From IMG/VR virus record IMGVR_UViG_3300035126_000079, positions 1 through 63,304 of that record: a stretch of 63,304 bases of DNA; one strand, 5' to 3'. The position numbers were made by a program, and so were the translations under genes. The notes below the pieces were generated by a model. The model made no database searches and was not told the origin of the DNA. It worked only from the letters and a program-made list of their open reading frames with translations. Shown one piece after another: positions 1 to 8,434 of this stretch (positions are counted from its first letter, which is position 1; each line of letters opens with the position of its first letter). The DNA comes from a virus.

Positions 1-129
1 CCCTACCAGAACAACTGTCCCGCCATCAAGAGGCTTGGGGCAATGACAACTCCCGTGCTCGTGGTGTGTATTTTGAGAACACAGCTACCGGTGAAAAGAT
101 TATCTACGTGCGCGGTTCTAGCGCGGGTG
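1..129. repeat. Terminal overlap, left copy (circular assembly join)
   Basis: These 129 bases recur at 63176-63304 with one mismatch (C at 3, T at 63178; CTA versus TTA, both Leu in the gene that crosses here). The repeat lies inside a coding sequence that continues in frame across the join. It is best read as the overlap of a closed circular contig and not as a biological terminal repeat, so the unique genome is about 63,175 bp. Confidence 0.93.
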
Positions 130-3100
130 ACTTCCAAGGTATCAATAACACCACAGTACTGCATGAGTTACTGCATGCTGCAACGCAACAAAAACTTGAG
201 CTAGCTCTTCTTGCGGTTCAACGTGGGTTCTCAGGTGACGCTAAGTTAACTCGTGCGTACAACAAACTCCTTGACGTGATGAACAACGCAAAGGATGAGT
301 ACAACCGACTGTCTAACTTGGGCGAACTGCCCACGGATATTTACTATCTGAAGACTGTGTCTGGTGTGTTTAGCAACCCGCACGAGTTTGTTTCTTACGG
401 CATGACCGACCCCTATTTTCAAAAGTTCCTGATGGGCGCTTATGGCTTTGAGGAAGACACAGGTCTGTTCAACCAATTTGTAGACGCAATCCGTGAACTG
501 CTTGGCATGGGGCTTGACTCCATCAATGCTCTGTCTGACTTAATTCTTGTTACGGATGAAATCTTGACGGCTAAGCTGACGCCGACAATGAAGATGATTG
601 TTAAGGCTGACAAAGCCAACGCAGTCCGTGAAGGTCGTGGCGAGAAAGTTTCTGCGTCTAAAGCTAAAGCTAAGGCCAACGCCAACGCTAAAAAGATTAC
701 CGCTGCTGAGAAAAAAATCCTGCGCAGCAAAGAAGCGCAAGATGTAGTCGACGGCATTGACACAATGGTTAAGCTACGCGACCCGCAGATTTTCTTGGAC
801 ACTCTTGCGTCTATGTGGTACGGGCTAAACGTAACAAAACTAAAAGCGTTGATGCCTTCTATTCAAACCAACATATTGGCTGAGTGGGGCACTAATCTTG
901 GCATTAAACACATGGACAAAACATGGCGTGCAATGGAAGATATGAGTGCTATGCGCATGAAGATGCTTGGTGGTGCTTCAGATGTAGTAAACAAATGGCT
1001 TAATGTACAACCCGGTTTGTACGGCAAACTTATTAAAGGCAAGAAGAATGAACTTGCTGAATTATCTGCTGTGATGCACTACGCCACGGACAAGAGCATT
1101 GACCCTGCTACAAACAAGAAAGACGCTACACTTAACAAGATGTGGGATGGCCTGAGCGATACAGCCAAAGAAATCTACGTTGATGTGCGCGACTACTATA
1201 AATCTAACTTTGACTTGTACCGCTTGTTGCTCAATGCCCGCATAGATGCAATGAAGATCCCCGGTGATGCCGCTGACCCTGATACACCCAAGGGCAAGCT
1301 AATGGCTGAGATTAAGAAGATGTACGAGACGGCTAAGGGTCTATCTCCATACTTCCCATTGATGCGTTACGGTGACTACTGGTTGCGTGTTGGCTCTGGC
1401 AAAAAGAAAGAGTTCTACATGTTTGAGAGCGTAGCCGACCGTGAATTGTTTATGCGTCAGCGTGTTCGTGACTTACAAAAAGAAGGTGACACCCGCAGTC
1501 TGTCTGAGATGAAGGCCGATGAGGATATTGAAACCGGCAACGACTTAAAAGGTTTGCGCGATAAAAGTACGACTAACGACACTGCGCCTTTACTAAAACA
1601 AATCTTTGAGTTGATTGGTGACGGCATGAGTGAAGTCGATGCCGAGGCGCTTAAGGATCAAATCTATCAGTTGTACTTGACTACGATGCCGGAGCAGAGT
1701 TTCCGTCGTCAGTTTATCCATCGTAAAGGCACTGCTGGTTTCTCGGGTGACGCACTGCGCAACTTTATTACGTCTTCCACCAATATGGCCAACCAACTTT
1801 CGCGGTTAAAGTACGGCCCAGTAATGCTTCGTGAAGTTGATGCTGCCAAAGAAAGTCTCAAGGGCAACCCTGATAAAGATAAATTGGAGATGCTGGTCAA
1901 CGAGTTAGGTGAGCGTGTTCAGTTGGATGTTTACCCACCTGCGGTAGATTCTTTTGCGCAAGGTGCGGCTAACGTTGCTAACAAAACAGCGTTCCTGTAC
2001 TTTATGACTTCTGTGAAGACTGCTGTTGTTCAGTTTTCTTCGTTGCCTATTTTTGGCGCACCTGTCCTTATGTCTCGCCACAGTCCCGCCGGTGTAGTTG
2101 CTGAGATGGGCAAAATGATGTTGGTCTTCAACGACGTCGGCGTTATTGATAAAGATGGAAAACTCAGTCAAGTGTCCTTGGCAAACTCCCGTCGCGTTAA
2201 GATGAATGAGGAAGAGCAACGGGCTATTGAAGCAATGACAGACCGTGGTGTCAGTGAGATCACGATGGCCTATGATTTGATGGATCGCCGCAAGACTCCG
2301 TCAACTAAATACTCTGGTGCGTGGAAGACTGCAACTAACATGATGGGTGGCTTGTTCCACCACGTTGAGCGTTTGAACCGTGAAGTCATGTTTATGACCT
2401 CGTTCCGTTTGAGCCGTAAGCCCGGGCCAAATCAACTATCTTTTGATGACGCGGTCGAACAAGCGGTTAAGGATACTTACGATGCTCTTGGTAACTTCTC
2501 TGAGCAAAACCGTCCACGCATGATGCGCGGCCCAGCCGGTCGTACGCTATTGCAATTTAAGACTTTCCCTCTTTTCGTAACTACATACCTAACCCGTAAT
2601 GGCTATCGTGCTATGGCTGGTATGGATGCGGCGGCTAAGAAAGAAGCGGCTACTCAATTGTTTGGCACTTTGTTTATGTCTGGCTTGTTAGCTGGCTACG
2701 TTGGTGTCCCGGGTATCAGTGCGGCTATGGGTGCTATCCAAGGCATTATCAATTCAATGCGCGATGAAGATGATGAAGACCCGTTAGAAGAGCGCGACCT
2801 TGAGTTCTGGTTCCGCAGTGTGTTTATTCCTGAGTTCTTTGGTGAAGCTCAGATTGGTGGAAACAAAATCAGTGACATCATTGACTCCGGTTTGATTGAC
2901 ACTATCTCGGGCTACAACATGTCTAATAGCTTGTCGATGAATAACATGTGGTTCCCAGACTTAAAAGAGCAACGCACTCTTGAAGACACAGTGCGGGAAT
3001 ACGCATTGTCGTTGGCAGGGCCGTTTGCTAGTTTGACATTAAATCAAATACCTTCAGCTATCCGGCTACTGCAAGAGGGTAAAACCATGCAAGGCTTGGA

Positions 3101-3587
3101 AAGACTTCTCCCCGCCGCTTTGCGTCAGCCGTTGACTGCGGTTCGGTATAGCGAAGAAGGTGCTACAACAAGTACAGGCGCGGTTATTAGAGAGCCTGAA
3201 GAGTTTACAAAGGCGCAACTACTTGCTCAAGCAGCCGGTGCACGGACTACAGGTTTGGCCTCTGCGCAAGAAGCTAACTTCAAAGCCAACGCACTTAAAG
3301 CTAAAGTGATAATTGAAAAAGGCAAGCTCGTTAATCGTGTTGACCTAGAAGCTACACGAGGCGATGACGAAGCCTTTGATGACGCACTGGAAAAACTAAT
3401 CGCGTTTGGTGCGCGTAACCCACAAGCTAGGATTGATGGTGCAGATTTGAGCAAGTTAGTTCAAGCGCGTATATCTAAGCGTGCTAAGGCCGATCGTGGG
3501 TTTGATGTGGACAAGAAGTTCTACCCATACTTGGAACAGTTGCTTGAATCCTCTCGTGAGAAGCTCGAAAGAGAAGCGGCGAAATAA
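1..3587 (+). CDS. Giant PLxRFG-type virion/ejection protein, C-terminal part (continues from 60478)
   Basis: This is the 3' part of a gene starting at 60478; joined across the circle it encodes 2094 residues. A zinc-protease motif HELLH falls at full-length residues 954-958, and a downstream NPHEFVSYG segment offers a candidate third ligand (Glu 1028), as in gluzincin-type domains of large phage proteins. PLMRYG (about residues 1352-1357) matches the PLxRFG signature of very large proteins in podovirus-like phages. A hydrophobic stretch follows near nt 2640-2760. By family and by position last in the late operon, it is probably a virion protein ejected with the DNA that processes proteins or helps open the envelope. 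A GTG at 66 looks like a start only because the window cuts the gene. The protease role is inferred from motif alone. Confidence 0.85.
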   Translation, partial: LPEQLSRHQEAWGNDNSRARGVYFENTATGEKIIYVRGSSAGDFQGINNTTVLHELLHAATQQKLELALLAVQRGFSGDAKLTRAYNKLLDVMNNAKDEYNRLSNLGELPTDIYYLKTVSGVFSNPHEFVSYGMTDPYFQKFLMGAYGFEEDTGLFNQFVDAIRELLGMGLDSINALSDLILVTDEILTAKLTPTMKMIVKADKANAVREGRGEKVSASKAKAKANANAKKITAAEKKILRSKEAQDVVDGIDTMVKLRDPQIFLDTLASMWYGLNVTKLKALMPSIQTNILAEWGTNLGIKHMDKTWRAMEDMSAMRMKMLGGASDVVNKWLNVQPGLYGKLIKGKKNELAELSAVMHYATDKSIDPATNKKDATLNKMWDGLSDTAKEIYVDVRDYYKSNFDLYRLLLNARIDAMKIPGDAADPDTPKGKLMAEIKKMYETAKGLSPYFPLMRYGDYWLRVGSGKKKEFYMFESVADRELFMRQRVRDLQKEGDTRSLSEMKADEDIETGNDLKGLRDKSTTNDTAPLLKQIFELIGDGMSEVDAEALKDQIYQLYLTTMPEQSFRRQFIHRKGTAGFSGDALRNFITSSTNMANQLSRLKYGPVMLREVDAAKESLKGNPDKDKLEMLVNELGERVQLDVYPPAVDSFAQGAANVANKTAFLYFMTSVKTAVVQFSSLPIFGAPVLMSRHSPAGVVAEMGKMMLVFNDVGVIDKDGKLSQVSLANSRRVKMNEEEQRAIEAMTDRGVSEITMAYDLMDRRKTPSTKYSGAWKTATNMMGGLFHHVERLNREVMFMTSFRLSRKPGPNQLSFDDAVEQAVKDTYDALGNFSEQNRPRMMRGPAGRTLLQFKTFPLFVTTYLTRNGYRAMAGMDAAAKKEAATQLFGTLFMSGLLAGYVGVPGISAAMGAIQGIINSMRDEDDEDPLEERDLEFWFRSVFIPEFFGEAQIGGNKISDIIDSGLIDTISGYNMSNSLSMNNMWFPDLKEQRTLEDTVREYALSLAGPFASLTLNQIPSAIRLLQEGKTMQGLERLLPAALRQPLTAVRYSEEGATTSTGAVIREPEEFTKAQLLAQAAGARTTGLASAQEANFKANALKAKVIIEKGKLVNRVDLEATRGDDEAFDDALEKLIAFGARNPQARIDGADLSKLVQARISKRAKADRGFDVDKKFYPYLEQLLESSREKLEREAAK

Positions 3588-3613
3588 AAAAACCCCCGGG
3601 GATTAGCCGGGGG
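3586..3613 (-). terminator. Rho-independent terminator of the minus-strand operon
   Basis: CCCCCGG (3593-3599) pairs with CCGGGGG (3607-3613) around a 7-base loop. Read on the minus strand the stem is followed by seven U. There is no U tract on the plus side, so it stops leftward transcription where the two domains converge; its A run overlaps the stop codon of the giant late gene. Confidence 0.85.
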
Positions 3614-3673
3614 TAAAAGGAGGGCAACCAAAATAAACCGTCGGCAACTGCTTCCCGACAACTTAAGTTTAGC

Positions 3674-3868
3674 CTAAAGCCTCCACACTCGCAAACCTTT
3701 TATGCCGTCTTCTATGACTACTTTCGTAAGTAGATCCATCTTTAGTCGGCGGGCCACTCGGTCAAGTTCCGCTTTAGCTTTCGCTGTATCAATGCAGGGT
3801 ACAAAAAATGAGTACCCCTTGCGGAACTTAGCCCAGTTGACCTCATAGTGAACTGTCTCGATTTTCAT
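3674..3868 (-). CDS. Small conserved-looking phage protein, unknown function
   Basis: 64 residues, last gene of the leftward operon, starting 26 bases inside the end of the primase-helicase gene, so probably translated by coupling; no clear Shine-Dalgarno is visible. The sequence is compact and basic with aromatic residues (VNWAKFRKGYSFF) and an amphipathic helix (TAKAKAELDRVARRLKMD), which looks like a folded small protein and not a shadow frame. No domain recognised. The minus terminator lies 60 bases beyond its stop. Confidence 0.6.
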   Translation of the reverse strand: MKIETVHYEVNWAKFRKGYSFFVPCIDTAKAKAELDRVARRLKMDLLTKVVIEDGIKGLRVWRL

Positions 3869-6683
3869 CGGGTGTATCTATGTGAATAAAATCAGACCGA
3901 GACGCATCAAACATCAAGGCACGTACTGCGGGGGACACAACCTTCATGCCCTTAGCCATACGCTTGTTGACTGCTTCTTTAAATACATTAGCCTCTTTTA
4001 ACTCTTTAAGTAAATCTTTGTAGTTAATCTGACGCTGGACGCAAAAGTCTTTAAACGACTTGGCCGCAATCCATAACAGTTTGGTATCCGGCTCGTAGCG
4101 TATAAGCAGTTCACCCTTTGGCTCCATAGTCGGCATAGGGATCATGTTGCTCCGTGCGTCATTCTCACCATTGACAACCAAAGCGTGGTTCATATTGCCG
4201 TTGATAAACTCACCAAGCGTAGAGGCAGGGTTGCTGATTGGGGGCTTAATATCCTCACGCATCTCGCCGAGCATGCCTTTAAGCCAGTCGTACACAGCCT
4301 TCATGTCGTAGTCGTGCAGTTGCAGGTTCTTAGCGATTAGGCCACCGGCAATGTTACAAGCGGCTACGGCTGACCAGAAACGCTCACGCTGTGTGAACTT
4401 AACTTCTTTGTCGAGCTTAGCCTGAATCTTACGCACTAGGTCTTTGGCGTCTTCCAAGTTGTTGACGAGCCACTGAGCGTAGATTTCACCCGCATGCCCA
4501 TAGTTCTCGCGCAGTTGGTGGTCAAACATTTGCTTGCCGACTTGCACGTCAATCAGGTTGTTAGGCTTGATCTCATACTCAAGTAGACGCATGGACTCAC
4601 CATCGGGGGAATCTTTTGCCGCGCCAAGCTTTTGGTAGAAGCTAGCGTTTGAGGACGTTAAGGTCATCCCGTTCCAGCTAGTTAAGTTAACACGCTCTTC
4701 GTTGACCGAGCCACGCATCTTGTTCTTGCCCCGACCCTGCGAGATGCTGTACGACAGGTCAGAGAACTCCATAGGGCTGGTGTTCGTAATCTCGTCAATT
4801 GTGTTGGGCAGGTTGTTCATCACACCAAGCCTGTGCATCTTCGCGTTGAACGTATCCTTCCAAATCGAGGCGTTCTTAACGGGGTGACCCCATACACTGT
4901 TGCACATAAACAACGCTGTCGACTTACCCGAACCTGAGCTACTGTGAATCAAGTTAATGATTGCACCAGACATACCTGTAAATTTCAACAGTGGTGAACC
5001 AAAGGCCGTCAGTGCCGCAAAAGCATGAGGCTCAAGGCCGGGCTGCGCGTACATGTTGAAGACTTCTTTCCACTTCTCAAAGTCACCGTGTTCGTTAAGG
5101 TGCTCGGCTACCGCCTTGGTAATGTGTGAGGGCGGGCTGTAATACACGCCGTCTTTTGTAATCTCTCTATCGCCAAGAATGAACTTGCTGTCGTTATCGA
5201 CCCAACCAAACTGTGTTCTCATAATATCTGCCTTCCGCATAACTTGTAAATTTTTAACTGCTGTAATCACATATACGCACATGAGGTCGACTTGCTTACT
5301 AAACAAGCCCACACCCTTAGACGCTAGTGCTTCCCGCAGTTTGTCTTTTGATGAAAGTACTCCGAGTGGGATTGCAAACTCTTTCATGCCGTCCCTTGGT
5401 AGGTGCAATCGGAATAGCAATGTCTCCCCAATATCGGGGTCTGTTAGCCGCTTGATGATGTATAGATCGTGCTCATACACAAGGTCTGGTTCTGCTTCGT
5501 CAGTTGCGGGTCTGCGGTAGATGCCGCCGTTCTTACCCCTGAAGAATGGGAATGGATACTCAGGTATGCGTACTGTCTCAACCTCACCGTCTTCGGCTTT
5601 GATTACAACATCGTAATCTTTGTCTTCGGCTTCCTCGATCTCCACACCAAGCATGATTGGTGATTTGATCTTGCCCTTGTGTTTACACCCTTCGCAACCC
5701 GTGGGGTTCTGCTTCTCAAAGGTAGCGCAGTGATGCGGCCCACCCGTGCGTTGCAGGTCATCAACTTTGTACTCGGTCTTAAACCGGTCGTAGTCGGGAT
5801 GCTCCGCAGACATTTTGTGTATTGCGGAATCTCGGTCGATGCAAAAAGTTGCAATCGAAAGCGCTGAGCGCCATAAGTTGTAGTCGAGTGTGGCTTGATT
5901 CTCGTAGCAGTGCATCAGTTGGTTGCAACCTTCGCCCTGCGCTGATTTCAGCATTATTGTTTTAAACCGCTTCACCTTATTCTGCATCACCGATTCCATC
6001 AAAGGACTCATGGTGCGCGGTATAAAGTCTGGCCGCTCGTCTTCCGGTTCTGCATCCGGTGCGCCGAGTAGCTCTTTCACTTGTGCGTAGGTCATACGCT
6101 GAGTGACTTCGTTAAGAACCGTTACTTCTACCGGTTCAGCTTTAAAGTTGTATGTGCCGGGGACACGCAGTACTCTGGATGCTTCAAATACAGCAGGGTC
6201 AACAATGAATCCTTGCTCTACGCACAACTCACGAAGGCGGTTTGCAAGGGGTTCCCAATCTGTGCGAGTTATGGTCTCTTCTAGCAACCAGTATGCGTGG
6301 ATGCCGTAGCCTGAACTAACTAAAATCGGTTGTGGTAACCCTACGTTTTTACAGAACTTCTTAAACTCGGCAAGACCTGTGGCTTGGTCAATGTAACCTT
6401 TGATAACTCCCTTTTCATCGGGTACAGCCTTCGTGGGGCCGCAATCAATATCCATCCACAGTGCGCGAACATAGGCAACGTTTTCGTGTGTGCGGTTGTT
6501 GAGCGGGCCGAACTTGGCACAGCCAAAAAACACGTCGAACTTGTTGCTTACTAGCGTCTCAATCTGCTCATTTACTTCTGCTCTTGTATCGTAAAACTTC
6601 TGATCTGGATACTTCCCTAGCCCAAACACACAGTACCGACCCTCTGTGGGTAGTACGGCATCTAGCAGGTCAAAGTGGGACAT
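3843..6683 (-). CDS. Primase-helicase (AEP-like primase plus DUF927-like ATPase)
   Basis: 946 residues. The N-terminal part shows archaeo-eukaryotic primase-type motifs: WMDID (about 76-80, metal-binding Asp pair), SSGYGIHAYW (123-132, the sxH motif) and a late Asp before SRVLRVPGTYNF (170-180). A Cys cluster (C319, C330, C333) may bind zinc. The C-terminal half resembles DUF927 ATPases: GW(V)DNDSKF (493-501), Walker A SSSGSGKS (581-588) and Walker B-like TIDEI (628-632). It should prime and unwind DNA at the phage fork, working with the polymerase, SNF2-type helicase and ssDNA-binding-like protein encoded upstream in the same direction. It follows the HTH gene with a 4-base gap. The assignment is strong for primase motifs and moderate for helicase activity. 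Confidence 0.85.
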   Translation of the reverse strand: MSHFDLLDAVLPTEGRYCVFGLGKYPDQKFYDTRAEVNEQIETLVSNKFDVFFGCAKFGPLNNRTHENVAYVRALWMDIDCGPTKAVPDEKGVIKGYIDQATGLAEFKKFCKNVGLPQPILVSSGYGIHAYWLLEETITRTDWEPLANRLRELCVEQGFIVDPAVFEASRVLRVPGTYNFKAEPVEVTVLNEVTQRMTYAQVKELLGAPDAEPEDERPDFIPRTMSPLMESVMQNKVKRFKTIMLKSAQGEGCNQLMHCYENQATLDYNLWRSALSIATFCIDRDSAIHKMSAEHPDYDRFKTEYKVDDLQRTGGPHHCATFEKQNPTGCEGCKHKGKIKSPIMLGVEIEEAEDKDYDVVIKAEDGEVETVRIPEYPFPFFRGKNGGIYRRPATDEAEPDLVYEHDLYIIKRLTDPDIGETLLFRLHLPRDGMKEFAIPLGVLSSKDKLREALASKGVGLFSKQVDLMCVYVITAVKNLQVMRKADIMRTQFGWVDNDSKFILGDREITKDGVYYSPPSHITKAVAEHLNEHGDFEKWKEVFNMYAQPGLEPHAFAALTAFGSPLLKFTGMSGAIINLIHSSSGSGKSTALFMCNSVWGHPVKNASIWKDTFNAKMHRLGVMNNLPNTIDEITNTSPMEFSDLSYSISQGRGKNKMRGSVNEERVNLTSWNGMTLTSSNASFYQKLGAAKDSPDGESMRLLEYEIKPNNLIDVQVGKQMFDHQLRENYGHAGEIYAQWLVNNLEDAKDLVRKIQAKLDKEVKFTQRERFWSAVAACNIAGGLIAKNLQLHDYDMKAVYDWLKGMLGEMREDIKPPISNPASTLGEFINGNMNHALVVNGENDARSNMIPMPTMEPKGELLIRYEPDTKLLWIAAKSFKDFCVQRQINYKDLLKELKEANVFKEAVNKRMAKGMKVVSPAVRALMFDASRSDFIHIDTPDENRDSSL

Positions 6684-6687
6684 TTAT

Positions 6688-6936
6688 TTATTTCAGTTGG
6701 TGGTGGGCTTTAAGGTGGAGTATGTAATCGCTAATCGCTTGATCGTAGGAATGAAAGGGGACTGAGTCCCCCTTAAACCAATTGTAGATAGTCATTCGGG
6801 TTACCCCAAAGTCATCTGCAATCTTGCTAACGCTTATGTTTTCGCGGATACATACACGACCCAAGGCCACACCCAGAGACTTGACGCTTGCTTTTTTATT
6901 TGCGTGCACCAAGCTCTGGCTATAACCATAGGTCAT
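6688..6936 (-). CDS. Small helix-turn-helix DNA-binding protein
   Basis: 82 residues. ISVSKIADDFGVTRMTIYNW (about 34-53) is a textbook helix-turn-helix, with an N-terminal basic region and a helical C-terminus. It lies between the ssDNA-binding-like protein (3-base gap) and the primase-helicase. It is a plausible transcription regulator and one of the candidates for binding the palindromes dispersed at 14-26 kb, though nothing in the sequence ties the two. It could also be a replication accessory factor. Confidence 0.75.
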   Translation of the reverse strand: MTYGYSQSLVHANKKASVKSLGVALGRVCIRENISVSKIADDFGVTRMTIYNWFKGDSVPFHSYDQAISDYILHLKAHHQLK

Positions 6937-6939
6937 GCG

Positions 6940-7860
6940 TTACTCCTCGTCACTCCAAGCCTTCACCACGGAATCCAAATCCTTCTTGGTCACAGGTGCG
7001 GGCGCGGTCTTAGCGGGGCGCTTGATTGGCTCGTCGATTGGGTCAGCTTTTACTTTAGCCATTGCCTTCTCTTCGTCTTCATCAAGCATCTTGCCCATAG
7101 GCTTAGGTGCTTCCAACTTAGCAGGCTTACCTGACATGTCAGCTTGGTATGGTGTCATAACTACCATCTTCAGCACTTCAGGAGTGCTAGCCACTTTGCT
7201 AGTCACAGCGTACTGCGTCTTGTTAATGTACTTAGTCGGCGTAAACAACACAGACTGGTTGTCATTGTCTTCGTTAAAACTAATTTGCGTTATAACGTAG
7301 TCCAAGCTCTTGCCGTTGTTGGACAAGTACTTAGAGTAGTTTTCAAACGTGTGCGTATTATCGCCTACGCTCTCACCAAACAAAGACTTGGATGCCAAGT
7401 TCATTTGGTAGACTGAACCTTCAAGTGATGTACCGAAGTCTTCTTCCAATACAAGCGCAATGCGGCGTGAATAGCGGCAAGCCTTAGAATTACCTTGGCC
7501 TGAGCCTTTGATATTCTGACCGCAACTATCGCAACGATCTGCTTGTGGGTTAGCTGAGCCTGCATCGGGTGCACGCCCATCATTAGAGAAGCAATCAGGT
7601 GCAGTCGGCTCGGCATCAGGACTCCACTGTTTAGCGTAGAAGATACGGCCAACAGCAGGGGATGCGTTAACGATGACGGCATTCACGTTGCCTTTGACCT
7701 TGCCCATCTCTTCGCCGCCGACTGTCTTACGAAAAATGCCATTCTTAGGCACGATGCGTTTGACTCCGGTACGACCTGCGAGTTGTCGTGTAAGGTCGCT
7801 GACTCCTGCTGTTTGCAAGAAATCGGGGAGGTCTTCGTTGAGGATTGTAATGTTACTCAT
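6940..7860 (-). CDS. Putative single-stranded DNA-binding protein with zinc-binding cysteines
   Basis: 306 residues. A beta-rich N-terminal half contains four cysteines (90, 110, 113, 128) in an insert that looks like a zinc finger (CDSCGQ...CRYSRR). The last ~60 residues are low-complexity Lys/Pro-rich and end in the acidic tail SDEE, the arrangement by which phage and bacterial ssDNA-binding proteins recruit partners. It sits between the coiled-coil gene (2-base gap upstream) and the primase-helicase module. Function is inferred from architecture and neighbours; I did not recognise a named SSB fold with certainty. Confidence 0.6.
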   Translation of the reverse strand: MSNITILNEDLPDFLQTAGVSDLTRQLAGRTGVKRIVPKNGIFRKTVGGEEMGKVKGNVNAVIVNASPAVGRIFYAKQWSPDAEPTAPDCFSNDGRAPDAGSANPQADRCDSCGQNIKGSGQGNSKACRYSRRIALVLEEDFGTSLEGSVYQMNLASKSLFGESVGDNTHTFENYSKYLSNNGKSLDYVITQISFNEDNDNQSVLFTPTKYINKTQYAVTSKVASTPEVLKMVVMTPYQADMSGKPAKLEAPKPMGKMLDEDEEKAMAKVKADPIDEPIKRPAKTAPAPVTKKDLDSVVKAWSDEE

Positions 7861-7862
7861 TT

Positions 7863-8285
7863 TCAGCTTTCTTTAGAACGTCTAACTACCACGGTGTATT
7901 CACTTTCGACATTTAGCCCCTTGGGGTAAAGGTCTGGATTCTCAGCAAGAAAGTCTTTCATGTTTGTTTGATGAAGTCTTTTCTCTAACAGGCCAAATGC
8001 TCCGGTCTCTTCAATAAAACCGTAGATTGAATCCCAATCGTTTGTCCAATACCGTGACTTAATTGAACGCATGATCGTGCCATGTGGGGTGCGAATGCTG
8101 TCGGCATTCATGTCTTTGCATACGTCGAGCATTTCTTGTGCTAACACTTTCATCTGCTCTTCGAGGTCTTGATCTTCGGCTTCAAACACTTTTTTGTTCG
8201 CCGCCCGCTTGTCGCGTATCTTGATATAGATTGAGGTCAATCTGTCCAAGTCTACGGAGGTGACTTTGTCTTCAACTTCTTCCAT
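7863..8285 (-). CDS. Coiled-coil protein of the replication module, unknown function
   Basis: 140 residues, first gene after the 8.4-kb promoter and structured leader. Shine-Dalgarno AGGAGA lies 6-8 bases before the ATG. The N-terminal half is a charged helical region (residues 10-60: KRAANKKVFEAEDQDLEEQM); the C-terminal half is mixed with a YWTNDWDSIYGF segment. The shape resembles small host-nuclease-inhibitor or Gam-like proteins next to phage SSBs, but I cannot assign it to a family. Confidence 0.65.
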   Translation of the reverse strand: MEEVEDKVTSVDLDRLTSIYIKIRDKRAANKKVFEAEDQDLEEQMKVLAQEMLDVCKDMNADSIRTPHGTIMRSIKSRYWTNDWDSIYGFIEETGAFGLLEKRLHQTNMKDFLAENPDLYPKGLNVESEYTVVVRRSKES

Positions 8286-8307
8286 CTGATTCTCCTAATA
8301 GTTAAAT

Positions 8308-8400
8308 GTGTTGCAATGACAGTTCACATAAAGCAGTGTGATTGTTTCAAAACATTTACAGTCAGCAACGGCGCTAACCCGTTGCCCATCATTGCAACAC
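8308..8400 (-). ncRNA. Candidate structured leader RNA (multibranch fold)
   Basis: On the minus strand the predicted transcript would start at about 8400 with GTGTTGCAATGA, the exact complement of TCATTGCAACAC 70 bases later (8319-8308): a perfect 12-bp closing stem. Inside are GCAACGG/CCGTTGC (8385-8379 with 8371-8365, 7-base loop), TGTTT/AAACA (8354-8350 with 8347-8343) and TCACA/TGTGA (8341-8337 with 8328-8324). The whole fits a three-armed junction of 93 nt ending about 22 bases before the start codon of the 7863-8285 gene. The two large stems are hard to get by chance; the two 5-bp arms are weak. Confidence 0.55.
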
Positions 8401-8405
8401 AACTC

Positions 8406-8434
8406 TAATGTAACACAACATTTGACATTGTCAA
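8406..8434 (-). promoter_or_regulatory. Sigma-70-like promoter, leftward
   Basis: Minus-strand TTGACA (8434-8429), 16-base spacer, TACATT (8412-8407). A start near 8400 would coincide with the first base of the folded leader. It overlaps the stop codon of the SNF2-type helicase gene and would drive the 8285-to-3674 gene set independently of the 14.1-kb promoter. Confidence 0.65.

Noticed and set aside
1-129. Terminal repeat as attachment site or physical genome end
   Set aside because: It lies within an open reading frame that continues across the join, there is no integrase, and the length is typical of assembly overlap.
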